DNA of 64,000 bases from an uncultured Pelosinus sp. (GTDB taxonomy: Bacteria; Bacillota; Negativicutes; Sporomusales; Acetonemataceae), in contig UQPB01000016.1 of NCBI GenBank assembly GCA_900542835.1, positions 4,904 through 68,903 of the forward strand, given 5' to 3'. The notes under the pieces are model-generated. The model saw nothing but the letters and a program-made list of their open reading frames with translations, did no database searches and was not told where the DNA came from. Made by a program: the position numbers and the translations under genes. This document shows positions 35,215 through 43,009 of this stretch, in pieces (the stretch's first letter is position 1; each line of letters starts with the position of its first letter).

Positions 35215-35264
35215 CTAGTACCGTAACCGGATTACATTAACCCTTAATCCGGTCACGGTACTAG
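35215..35264. repeat. 20-bp-arm inverted repeat upstream of the EF-G-like gene
   Basis: CTAGTACCGTAACCGGATTA and its complement, with one mismatch, enclose a 10-nt loop. It lies 28 nt upstream of the EF-G-like start and would form a strong hairpin in its leader. No T run follows, so it looks regulatory or RNA-stabilising rather than a terminator. Confidence 0.65.
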
Positions 35265-35393
35265 GCCCGATTACACTGTTTTTTTAATTCTCTGTCAACT
35301 AAAAATTTTCCTGCTTCGCCACTGGCAGCTTTTTCCGCGTTTTTTTCGTTAGCCAGGACACCAAATCCGCGTTGCAGCCGGTTGCCGCAGCGT

Positions 35394-35452
35394 CAAAAAA
35401 AAGAAGATCACCGCACTGTGACCATTGAGTCAGGCAGCACGGCAATCTTCTT
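35394..35452 (-). terminator. terminator after the possible spoVM gene
   Basis: In the minus-strand transcript AGAAGAT...CCG pairs with CGG...ATCTTCT and is followed by eight T residues. It lies 44 nt after the small gene at 35496-35567. Confidence 0.65.
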
Positions 35453-35495
35453 CTATGGATTTTTCTGTCTTCCCGCACAGTGACCGCCTTGCCGG

Positions 35496-35567
35496 CTACT
35501 TGCGAAAATATCGCAGCAACTTGCGCAACGGCAGTGGCAACGACATAACAAACACCTTAAGGCTCAT
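35496..35567 (-). CDS. spoVM: possible stage V sporulation protein SpoVM, 23 aa
   Basis: A 23-residue frame, MSLKVFVMSLPLPLRKLLRY then FRK, starts at an ATG eight nt after AAGGGGG. B. subtilis SpoVM (26 aa) has the same plan: a short hydrophobic start, LP near residues 8-9, then a positively charged amphipathic helix ending in FRK. Known SpoVM binds the curved outer forespore membrane and anchors SpoIVA. Upstream, CATATACT preceded at 14 nt by GTCACAC resembles a sigma-E promoter, while TTGACG with TATACA at 18 nt is a sigma-A alternative. A terminator follows. Identity rests on pattern and context only. Confidence 0.5.
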   Translation of the reverse strand: MSLKVFVMSLPLPLRKLLRYFRK

Positions 35568-35676
35568 CGCATCCGCCCCCTTGCAGCCATATGTATAGTT
35601 CAGTATATGTAACGCCGTCAAGGGTGTGACAAATCTTTGCGATAGTCTGTGCGCCATCATGAGCGGCAGCAGCGGA

Positions 35677-36183
35677 TTACTGCTGCCGCTCACTTTCGGC
35701 CCGTGCTAAAATAAAGCACAAATCCGATAAACGGTTTAGAGCGATCAATACCATTTCCGGTACGGTCTCTTCCCGCGACAGAGCCAGCGCCATCCGCTCC
35801 GCCCGCCGCACAACTGCTCTCGCCAGATTCAGCGCGGCGGCGCCGCGATTATCGCCGGCAATAATAAAATGATTAAGCGGCTGCAGCTGGGCGTCATAAC
35901 GGTCAATCATATTCTCAATGGCCGTAACCTGTTCCTGGGTAATCCGCCCCGCCTTCTCCGGCGTACTCGCCAGGTCAGCCATCAGCGACCACAACAGCTT
36001 TTGCGTCTCATAGATGCTGGTTTTTACATCCTCCCACTCGCAGAGAGAACGCGCCACCCCCAGCGCCGCATCCGTTTCGTCAACCGAACCGTAAGCGTTG
36101 ACCCGCAAACTGTCCTTAGGAACCCGCTCGCCGGTAAACAACCCGGTCGTGCCCTTATCGCCAGCCTTTGTGTAAATTTTCAC
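35677..36183 (-). CDS. ATP:cob(I)alamin adenosyltransferase (PduO type)
   Basis: 168 residues from a GTG at 36183. It has the TKAGDKGTTGLFTGERVPK start, the VDETDAALGVAR motif and the GARAVVRRAER-like helix (ALNLARAVVRRAERMAL) with RLSDLCFILAR of the PduO fold. It transfers adenosyl from ATP to cob(I)alamin to make coenzyme B12. There are no cobalamin genes next to it; it follows ndk by 24 nt and may be cotranscribed. Confidence 0.93.
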   Translation of the reverse strand: MKIYTKAGDKGTTGLFTGERVPKDSLRVNAYGSVDETDAALGVARSLCEWEDVKTSIYETQKLLWSLMADLASTPEKAGRITQEQVTAIENMIDRYDAQLQPLNHFIIAGDNRGAAALNLARAVVRRAERMALALSREETVPEMVLIALNRLSDLCFILARAESERQQ

Positions 36184-36207
36184 CGCAAACCCTCCCCGAA
36201 TGACGAA

Positions 36208-36624
36208 TTAACTGCAAAGCTCATCGGCGGAAAAATAGATTTGAATTTCTCTGGCAGCGCTTGTATCGCTGTCCGAGCCGTGAATAATATTCTGCGCCAT
36301 CGACAGCGCAAAATCACCGCGGACAGTTCCCGGAGCGGCCTCGACCGGATTAGTGGTTCCCATCATGCTCCGGACAACCTTGACGGCCTTCTCACCTTGA
36401 ACCACCATTGCCACAATCGGCCCGGAGGTAATGAAGTCAACCAATTCACCGAAAAACGGTTTATCTTTATGCTCTTCATAATGAATTTGGGCTTTATCCG
36501 CCGAAAGGCAGAGCATTTTCAAAGCAACCAGCTTCAATCCCCTCTGCTCAAAGCGGCGAATAATTTCCCCCGTTAATCCCTTTTTAACCCCGTCCGGTTT
36601 GACTAGCACCAATGTTTTTTCCAT
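36208..36624 (-). CDS. ndk: nucleoside diphosphate kinase
   Basis: 138 residues, normal length. The phospho-acceptor is His115 in NIIHGSDS, with KPDGV at 9-13 and GTTNPVEAAPGT. It equilibrates nucleoside triphosphates. It sits between the gamma-carbonic anhydrase-like gene (16 nt upstream) and the cobalamin adenosyltransferase, all on the minus strand. Confidence 0.97.
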   Translation of the reverse strand: MEKTLVLVKPDGVKKGLTGEIIRRFEQRGLKLVALKMLCLSADKAQIHYEEHKDKPFFGELVDFITSGPIVAMVVQGEKAVKVVRSMMGTTNPVEAAPGTVRGDFALSMAQNIIHGSDSDTSAAREIQIYFSADELCS

Positions 36625-36640
36625 AACTCCACTCCTTATC

Positions 36641-37165
36641 TTACTTTATCGCAATAGTGTGTAAATAGCGTAAGTACTCCGCCGCCTGCTGCTGATAATG
36701 CAAGGCCGACTGGCGGATTTTTTCAATCTCGGCTGGTTCAAGCCGGCGGATAGCCCGGGCGGGCGAGCCGACGATCAGCGAGTTGGCGGCAAAAGACTTA
36801 TTCAGCGTAATCAGCGCGCCGGCGCCGACAATACTGTTCTCGCCAATCTCCACTCCGTCCATCAGCACCGAATTCATGCCAATAATGCAATTGTTGCCAA
36901 TCCGGCAGCCATGCAGCAATGCCTGATGGCCAACGGTAACATAGTCGCCGACACTGGAATTGGCGTGAACAACGGCGTTATCCTGAATATTGGTAAACCG
37001 TCCGATCTGGATAGCGGCTTCATCGCCGCGAATGACGGCGTTGAACCAAACCCCGGAGGACTCGCCAATCCTCACATCACCACAGATTCTGGCGCCTTCA
37101 GCCAGGAAAACATCGTCCGCAATCTGGGGCCAGACCCCCTTGAACGGAAAAAGACTGTAAGCCAT
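36641..37165 (-). CDS. gamma-carbonic anhydrase-family hexapeptide protein
   Basis: 174 residues from the ATG at 37165, one base after the upstream stop; a TTG at 37174 inside the peptidase gene is the alternative start. It has left-handed beta-helix repeats with the metal histidines His67, His80 and His85 (VVHAN, VGHQALLHGC). Family members (YrdA/PaaY/CaiE type) bind zinc or iron, and some hydrate CO2; activity cannot be judged here. It is translationally coupled to the M42 peptidase. Confidence 0.87.
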   Translation of the reverse strand: MAYSLFPFKGVWPQIADDVFLAEGARICGDVRIGESSGVWFNAVIRGDEAAIQIGRFTNIQDNAVVHANSSVGDYVTVGHQALLHGCRIGNNCIIGMNSVLMDGVEIGENSIVGAGALITLNKSFAANSLIVGSPARAIRRLEPAEIEKIRQSALHYQQQAAEYLRYLHTIAIK

Positions 37166-37166
37166 T

Positions 37167-38240
37167 CTACTCAATCAGCTCCCTGTATTTCTCATAGTCA
37201 AGACTTTCGGCGACGGCGACCAAGAGATCGGCTGCCGCCTGGCAGTCATCCCAATGAATGATGCTGTTATGGCTGTGAATGTAGCGGGTGGGAATACTCA
37301 GCACTAAGCTGGGTACGCCGGCATCGTTTAAGTGAATCCGGCCTGCGTCGGTGCCGCCGCCTTCGGTGAACTCGAGCTGATAGGGAATCTTTCTCTCTTC
37401 GGCAATGGCAGTGACGAACTGGCGAAGCTTGGCATGGGGGATCAGGCTGGAATCAAAAATTGAGATCGCGACGCCTTTACCCAGCTTGCTCGACGCCTGG
37501 TCGCTGCTGACCCCGGGGGTGTCACCGGCAACGCAGGTATCGATCGCAAAGCCGATATCGGGCTTAATTACACTGGCGCTGGTCATCGCTCCCCGCAGCC
37601 CCACTTCCTCCTGCACCGTTCCCACGCCGTAAAACGTATTGGGATGACTGATCTGCGCCAGCCTCTCCATAACCTCAACCATGACGGCACAGCCAACCCG
37701 GTTATCCCAGGCTTTGGCCATCAGCATCTTCTCATTGGCGAGGACGGTAAACTCGCTGTAAGGCACGACCGCATCGCCGGGACGGACGCCGAAACGCTCC
37801 TTAGCCTCCTGCTCGTCCTGCGCGCCGATATCAATGTACATATCTTTCTTTTCCACGACTTTTTTCCGTTCTTCGGGGCTGAGAATATGCGGCGGTTTGC
37901 TGCCGATCACGCCGGGAATTTCGCCTTTGCCGGTATGAATAGTTACTCTCTGCCCCAGCATGACCTGCTCCCACCAGCCTCCCAGCGTTGTAAATTTCAA
38001 GAAGCCCTCTTTTGTAATATACTTGATCATGAAGCCAATCTCATCCATATGACTGGCCAGCATGATTTTCGGCTCGCTGCCCGAGCCGGTTTTCTTAAAA
38101 ATAACGCTGCCGATTTTATCATATGACACTTCGGCTTTGCCCGCGAGGCGCCCCTTCAACAGTTCCTTAACTTGCTGCTCGTATCCCGATACCCCGGCAG
38201 CCTCTGTCAGCTGCTTCAGCCACGAATTTGTTCTTTTCAT
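37167..38240 (-). CDS. M42-family aminopeptidase
   Basis: 357 residues. The M42 dinuclear metal site is visible: ASHMDEIGFM, KAWDNRVGCA, VQEEVGLRG (catalytic Glu followed by a ligand), DTC and the C-terminal HSHNSIIHWDD. It resembles YsdC/FrvX-type glutamyl or leucyl aminopeptidases that form cytoplasmic dodecamers and finish peptide breakdown. It leads the unit M42-gamma-CA-ndk-adenosyltransferase, with spacings of 1 to 24 nt. Confidence 0.92.
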   Translation of the reverse strand: MKRTNSWLKQLTEAAGVSGYEQQVKELLKGRLAGKAEVSYDKIGSVIFKKTGSGSEPKIMLASHMDEIGFMIKYITKEGFLKFTTLGGWWEQVMLGQRVTIHTGKGEIPGVIGSKPPHILSPEERKKVVEKKDMYIDIGAQDEQEAKERFGVRPGDAVVPYSEFTVLANEKMLMAKAWDNRVGCAVMVEVMERLAQISHPNTFYGVGTVQEEVGLRGAMTSASVIKPDIGFAIDTCVAGDTPGVSSDQASSKLGKGVAISIFDSSLIPHAKLRQFVTAIAEERKIPYQLEFTEGGGTDAGRIHLNDAGVPSLVLSIPTRYIHSHNSIIHWDDCQAAADLLVAVAESLDYEKYRELIE

Positions 38241-38304
38241 GCCAAACCCTCCCTTTACGTAATTACTGTACTAGTATAAATCAAAACAGACGTTATTAGC
38301 CTCA

Positions 38305-38436
38305 TTGACACCCCGTGTTCCGGCAGTGTTATATTTTGGTTTCAATGAAAAGTACACTAAAAGACAAAGAAGTGCCGACGCCGCACTCCTGAAGGGAGTC
38401 TGCCAGGAGCTGCTGACACCGCCATTTGTCCTTTTG
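38305..38436 (+). other. gap with a forward promoter-like site and a possible structured RNA
   Basis: The 340-nt gap 38241-38580 has no gene. On the plus strand TTGACA (38305-38310) is followed by GTTATAT, and then AAAAGACAAA can pair with TTTGTCCTTTT around inner stems GCACTCC/GGAG-TGC and ACTCC/GGAGT. It matches no riboswitch class I know. A repeat copy or a small RNA are possible. Confidence 0.3.
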
Positions 38437-38535
38437 GCTGTCATTAAGCTGAAGATATAATTGTTTCAAGGCACTCGCTAACTTGCCACTATTTTCTTAC
38501 TATTCAATGCCAACCGAAGCATTCCTGCTGTGCGG

Positions 38536-38574
38536 GGAAAAAAAGACCTCCCGCACATGCAGAGGGGAGGTCTT
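38536..38574 (-). terminator. htpX terminator
   Basis: AAGACCTCCC pairs with GGGAGGTCTT around a 12-nt loop, followed by TTTTT in the minus-strand transcript, 7 nt after the htpX stop. Confidence 0.88.
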
Positions 38575-38580
38575 GAACGG

Positions 38581-39441
38581 TTAGCGAATCTGATTAGCCA
38601 GTTCCTGCAGCTTGGCAACCCGCATCTGGGTCGTGGGATGCGTGCTGAACAGGCTCGACATCCAGCCGCCCAAGCCGCTGAAGGGATTGATAATAAACAG
38701 GTGGGATGTAGCCTGCGTCGCCTGCGGCATCACCCGGTTTTTCGCGTAGTGCTCGATCTTCTGCAGCGCGCTGGCCAGTGCCAGCGGCTTACCGGACAGC
38801 TTTGCGCCGGTCTCGTCAGCTTCGAACTCGCGGGAACGGGAAATACCCAATTGAATCAGGGTTGCGGCCAGCGGCGCCAGAACGACCAGGAACACGAACT
38901 CGAGAATACCGCCAATTCCGTTGTCTTCATCGTTGCTGCGGCCAAAAATCGCCGCCCACTGCGCCATATGGGCGATCGTAGTAATTACGCCGGCAATTGT
39001 GGCAACCACCGTGCTGATCAGCGTATCGCGGTTTTTAATATGCGCCAGTTCGTGGGCGACAACGCCCTCAAGCTCTTCATAACTCAGCGCCCGCATAATC
39101 GCCGTCGTCACCGCGACAGCGCCATGCTCGGGATCGCGGCCGGTAGCAAAAGCATTGGGCGTATCGGTTTCAATTACATACACACGGGGCATCGGCATGC
39201 CGGCTTTCTGAGCCAGCTTCGCCACCATCCGGACCAGATCGGGAGCGCTTGAGGCATCAACCTCACGCGCATTGTACATTTTCAGCACAATCTTGTCACT
39301 ATACCAGTAGCTGACAAAGTTCATACCGATTGAGAATATCAACATCAGCATCAAGCCGCTGCGGCCGCCGAACATATTGCCGATAGCCAGCAGCAGACCC
39401 GTCAGCAGCGCCAGCAAAAACGTCGTTTTTAACGAATTCAA
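38581..39441 (-). CDS. htpX: HtpX-family membrane zinc protease
   Basis: 286 residues from a TTG at 39441, picked because GGAGGTG stands six nt before it. Two N-terminal membrane helices, then HELAH (130-134) with the later SREFEADETGA supplying the third zinc ligand, two more hydrophobic segments, and the FSTHPTTQMRVAKL end. HtpX proteases degrade misfolded membrane proteins with the active site facing the cytoplasm. It has its own promoter and terminator. Confidence 0.94.
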   Translation of the reverse strand: MNSLKTTFLLALLTGLLLAIGNMFGGRSGLMLMLIFSIGMNFVSYWYSDKIVLKMYNAREVDASSAPDLVRMVAKLAQKAGMPMPRVYVIETDTPNAFATGRDPEHGAVAVTTAIMRALSYEELEGVVAHELAHIKNRDTLISTVVATIAGVITTIAHMAQWAAIFGRSNDEDNGIGGILEFVFLVVLAPLAATLIQLGISRSREFEADETGAKLSGKPLALASALQKIEHYAKNRVMPQATQATSHLFIINPFSGLGGWMSSLFSTHPTTQMRVAKLQELANQIR

Positions 39442-39463
39442 GCGAACACCTCCATAGTTGCTA

Positions 39464-39492
39464 TACATATACTATTTGTACGGATTCGTCAA
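39464..39492 (-). promoter_or_regulatory. likely htpX promoter
   Basis: TTGACG (39487-39492) and TATGTA (39464-39469) on the minus strand are 17 nt apart, 23 nt before the TTG start. The -10 is imperfect. Confidence 0.5.
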
Positions 39493-39623
39493 GGAAGTTA
39501 TGTCGGTTTCGCGGGAAATCGCCTCCTTTTCTATCTCTGTTTTAATTATAAGTATTTTAGTGAGAATTAACAAGCCCTATTTCAGGCAATTTTAGGCGAA
39601 TTCCGGGGTTGACACGCAATCTG

Positions 39624-40064
39624 CTATTCCTGTTCCAACCGCGCTTTGACTGCCTGCAGCATATTCATGCTATTATCCCGCACCTTTTTCTTCAGCAGCG
39701 GATTCAACAGGCCGGCAATCATCGGAATGCCGAATTCAAAATCAACGGTCAGCATGATTTCCGTATTGCCGTCGCCCAGCTCGGTCAGCGCCCATTCGCC
39801 CTCGAATTTTTTCAGGTCGCCCTCTGTCTGCTTATAACGGATACGCTTATTGACGTCGTCAAAGACATCCTCCTCCGTCCAGCGGATGATCCGGCCGTCA
39901 ACATTCGAAACCCAGCGGGTAACTGTGGTCGTATCGGTTCGCGCCAGCACCTCGACACTGACAAGATCAGGCATAAACTGCGGATACTTCTCCATATCCT
40001 TGATAATGGGGTAAATAGCGGCCGCGCTGCTGGCGACCGGCAATTTCACTTCCACATACGGCAT
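39624..40064 (-). CDS. SRPBCC/START-type protein (polyketide cyclase-like)
   Basis: 146 residues from the ATG at 40064, which has AAGGAG eight nt upstream. It has the START-like helix-grip pattern: PYVEVKLPVASSAAAIYPII, then EKYPQFMPDLVSV, and a long C-terminal helix. Such proteins (COG2867/RatA-like) bind a hydrophobic ligand in a deep cavity; the ligand here is unknown. Its ribosome site overlaps the stop codon region of the aminotransferase gene, so the two are coupled. Confidence 0.8.
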   Translation of the reverse strand: MPYVEVKLPVASSAAAIYPIIKDMEKYPQFMPDLVSVEVLARTDTTTVTRWVSNVDGRIIRWTEEDVFDDVNKRIRYKQTEGDLKKFEGEWALTELGDGNTEIMLTVDFEFGIPMIAGLLNPLLKKKVRDNSMNMLQAVKARLEQE

Positions 40065-40076
40065 TGTCGTCACTCC

Positions 40077-41330
40077 TTACAAATCTTCGATAACGGCATC
40101 GGCGGCAGCCACCGCGCCGGCAAGCACAGTCAGCACGGTTTCAAGCTGGGCGTCGGAAATGGTCAGCGGCGGTTCCATCCGGATCACTTTGGGGTTGTTC
40201 AGCGTGTAAGCCGCCAACACGCCGTTGGCGATCAATTCGTTCATCAGCATACCGCCAACGCCTTCCTTGGTTAGTTCCAGACCGATCATCAGACCCTTGC
40301 CGCGTACTTCCTTGATAACTGCGGGATAGCGGTCCGCCAACGCCCGCAGCTGCTTCAGCAAGGCATTGCCGGCAGCGGCGGAGCGCTCTGGCAGCCGCTC
40401 CTGCTGCAGAACGGTAATGGCTGCAATCGCCGCGGCGCAGGCCAGTGGATTGCCGCCAAAAGTGGAGGTATGTAAAAACGGGCTGTCGATCAGCTTGTCC
40501 CAGACAAACGGCCGGGCCGTAAACGCGCCGATCGGCATCACGCCGCCTCCCAGCGCCTTGGCGGTGGCGATAATGTCCGGCACAACCCCGTAATGCTCGC
40601 AGGCAAACATGGCGCCGGTACGGCCGAGACCGGTCTGCACCTCATCGCAAATCAGCAATGCGCCGTAACGGTCGCAAAGAGCGCGGGCGGCAGGCAGGTA
40701 TTCATCCTGCGGAACAATGATGCCGCCTTCTCCCTGAACCGGCTCAAGAATGACCGCCGCCGTCTCCTGGTCAACTGCTGCCGCCAGTGCATCGCAATCG
40801 TCAAACGGCACATGGCAAAACCCTTCCAGCAGCGGCAGAAACGGCTCGCGGAACAAATCGCGGCCGGTAGCGCTGAGAGCTCCCATCGTTTTACCGTGAA
40901 ATGAATTGACGGCAGCGACAATTTTCTTGCGTCCGGTATGCAGCCGGGCAAGCTTAAGCGCCCCTTCTACGGCTTCGGTGCCGCTGTTGCCGAAAAAGCT
41001 GTACTGCAAATCACCCGGCGTGATCTGCGCCATCAATTCGGCCAAATCGGCCATCGGCGCATCAAGCAGGATTTTGCTTGACAGCGGCATCCGGTCAAGC
41101 TGCGCTTTGACAGCCTCGATAACCGCCGGATGGCGGTGTCCCAGGCTGAATACGCCGTAGCCGCCTAAACAGTCGATATACGTCTTGCCGTCGCTATCGG
41201 TAATGACCGCCCCGTCAGCCTGCCACTCAACCGTGGACAAGCCCATAAACCTGAACAGGCGGGCCATGGAAGGATTAATATACTGTTCGTATTTGGCCAG
41301 AGTTGCGCCAGCCAATGCTTCGCGTTCCAT
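40077..41330 (-). CDS. class III aminotransferase (putrescine/ornithine type)
   Basis: 417 residues. It is a fold type I PLP enzyme, subgroup III: FFGNSGTEAVEGALKLAR, SFHGKTMGALS, ICDEVQTGLGRTG and the PLP lysine K258 in TAKALGGG. The overall pattern is nearest to putrescine:2-oxoglutarate aminotransferase (PatA) and related diamine or ornithine enzymes; acetylornithine aminotransferase is shorter. The following START-type gene is coupled to it. It is transcribed from a start 270 nt away from the nuo operon end. Confidence 0.85.
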   Translation of the reverse strand: MEREALAGATLAKYEQYINPSMARLFRFMGLSTVEWQADGAVITDSDGKTYIDCLGGYGVFSLGHRHPAVIEAVKAQLDRMPLSSKILLDAPMADLAELMAQITPGDLQYSFFGNSGTEAVEGALKLARLHTGRKKIVAAVNSFHGKTMGALSATGRDLFREPFLPLLEGFCHVPFDDCDALAAAVDQETAAVILEPVQGEGGIIVPQDEYLPAARALCDRYGALLICDEVQTGLGRTGAMFACEHYGVVPDIIATAKALGGGVMPIGAFTARPFVWDKLIDSPFLHTSTFGGNPLACAAAIAAITVLQQERLPERSAAAGNALLKQLRALADRYPAVIKEVRGKGLMIGLELTKEGVGGMLMNELIANGVLAAYTLNNPKVIRMEPPLTISDAQLETVLTVLAGAVAAADAVIEDL

Positions 41331-41483
41331 GCAGTTGCCTCCCTTTTCCTTTTCTCTTCATTTTCTGGACTCAACCGTCAAAATCCTCTGTAGCAGCCGA
41401 CTTTATCTAAAGTATTGCCCTCGGGCCTGTCTTCAAGTCAGTAGGCAGGGCAAGGAGGGTGATTTTTTTACGTACAGGCATAT

Positions 41484-41511
41484 TAAAACGCCGTGCATTT
41501 GCAGCGGCGTT
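41484..41511 (-). terminator. nuo operon terminator
   Basis: AACGCCG pairs with CGGCGTT around an 11-nt loop, followed by TTAA. It lies about 90 nt after the nuoN stop. The T run is short, so strength is uncertain. Confidence 0.55.
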
Positions 41512-41543
41512 CTAGGCGTTTTAACCAGTATTATTTTACCTGG

Positions 41544-41604
41544 GCAAGCAATGATTAAATGAGCCAGTCAACTTGCGCTGCGGGCATTAAGCAGCGCTTA
41601 CTTA
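41544..41604. repeat. short palindromic element related to MITE ends, at nuoN stop
   Basis: The right side TTAAGCAGCGCTTACTTAA matches 51641-51659 almost exactly, and the left side GCAATGATTAAATGAGCCAGTC is its divergent inverted partner. ATGAGCCAGTCA also appears, inverted, in element B. The nuoN TAA stop lies within the right end. Confidence 0.6.
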
Positions 41605-43008
41605 AAACAGGGCTTTGGCCGCACCGGCCGCCAGCCGGGCCAGCGGCTCGGGATAAAGTCCGCAGAGAACGGTCAGCGTCATGCTCACAAGAGCGACCCA
41701 GCCGAGTCCGCCGCTATAGGGTAAATGCGCTGCGGGCGGCTGTCCCAGATACATGCTCTTAACCACCATCAAATAATAATATACGGACAGCATCGACATC
41801 ACAAACCCCAAAAACGCCAGCCACAACAGGCCGTTGTCAACAGCGGCGCTGAATAAATAGAACTTGCCGACAAAACCGGCCAAAACGGGAATCCCGGCCA
41901 TTGACAGCAGCGATACCGTCATTGCCGCCGCCAGCAGCGGCGCCCGCCGCGCCAGCCCGCTGTAAGCACTAATCTCGTCGGATTGTTCGTTCAGATGGAC
42001 CGCTGTCACAACCGCAAACGCGCCGGCATTGGCAAAAACGTAAACCATAGCGTAAAACAGCAGGCCTTTAACGCCCGCCTCTCCCGCCGCCGCCAGACCC
42101 GCCAGCAGATAACCGGCCTGGGCAATGGAAGAATAGGCCAGCAGCCGTTTGAGGTTTGTCTGGGCAATTGCCAGCAGATTGCCGGCTACCATGCTGAGAG
42201 CGGCCAAAGCGGCAATAAGCGGCGGCCAGTTAAACACCGCAATGTCCGCCGCCTGCATTGCCAGCCGCGTCAGCGCGGCAAAGCCGGCGGCTTTTGAAGC
42301 CATTGCCAGCATAGCGGTGACAGGAACCGGGGCACCCTCGTAGACATCAGGCGCCCACATGTGAAACGGGACAGACGCGACTTTAAACAAAAGCCCGGCA
42401 AAAACCAGCGCCATTCCGGTAAGCGCCGCCGGCGAATAGACAGCCCGGCTCATAAGCTGAGGCCAGGCGAAAGAGCCGGCAGCGCCGAAAAGCAGGCTGA
42501 CGCCAAAGAGAAATACCGCCGTGGACGCCGCCCCGATCAGCAGGTATTTCAAGCCTGCCTCGCTTGAGAGGCAGCCGCTGCCCATACCGGTCAGGATGAA
42601 AAATGACACCGCCATCAGCTCCATGCCGACATAAAGCGTCAGAAAATCGTTGGCGGCAGCCATCAGCATCATTCCCACCACCGTCAGCAGCAGCAGAAAA
42701 TAAAACTCCCCCTGCCGGCGCTGCAGCCGTTCCACATAATCAAAGGAAAACCCAATCGTTAAGATCGCCGCCAGCAGGAACAGTTGCTTAAAAAACACGG
42801 CGTAATCGTCCAGGCGGAACAAACCCTGGTAAAACGTTTCCCTGCTGCCGTATAAGCCCAGGGCATAAACAAGAACCGCTCCCAGTCCGGCCAAAGCCAG
42901 ACAGCCCAGCTGCCGCCGCTGCCCGGGCGGCAGCAGCAAATCGGCCAGCAGCAGACTTAGCGCCAGTCCGGCGGTCAGCATTTCCACGGTTAACAGCGAG
43001 AAATTCAC
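41602..43008 (-). CDS. nuoN: complex I subunit N (antiporter-like)
   Basis: 468 residues from a GTG at 43008, one base after the nuoM stop. About 14 membrane segments; SAGLKYLLIGAASTAVFLFG and KVASVPFHMWAPDVYEGAPV are the conserved antiporter-like helices with the key lysines. It is one of three proton-channel subunits of the membrane arm. It is the last gene of the operon and its stop codon lies in a repeated palindrome. Confidence 0.96.
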   Translation of the reverse strand: MNFSLLTVEMLTAGLALSLLLADLLLPPGQRRQLGCLALAGLGAVLVYALGLYGSRETFYQGLFRLDDYAVFFKQLFLLAAILTIGFSFDYVERLQRRQGEFYFLLLLTVVGMMLMAAANDFLTLYVGMELMAVSFFILTGMGSGCLSSEAGLKYLLIGAASTAVFLFGVSLLFGAAGSFAWPQLMSRAVYSPAALTGMALVFAGLLFKVASVPFHMWAPDVYEGAPVPVTAMLAMASKAAGFAALTRLAMQAADIAVFNWPPLIAALAALSMVAGNLLAIAQTNLKRLLAYSSIAQAGYLLAGLAAAGEAGVKGLLFYAMVYVFANAGAFAVVTAVHLNEQSDEISAYSGLARRAPLLAAAMTVSLLSMAGIPVLAGFVGKFYLFSAAVDNGLLWLAFLGFVMSMLSVYYYLMVVKSMYLGQPPAAHLPYSGGLGWVALVSMTLTVLCGLYPEPLARLAAGAAKALF

Positions 43009-43009
43009 C

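Noticed and set aside
38341..38440. Cobalamin or other known riboswitch
   Set aside because: AAGGGAG followed by GCCAGGAGC hinted at a B12 box, but the GCCACTG signature and its spacing are missing.
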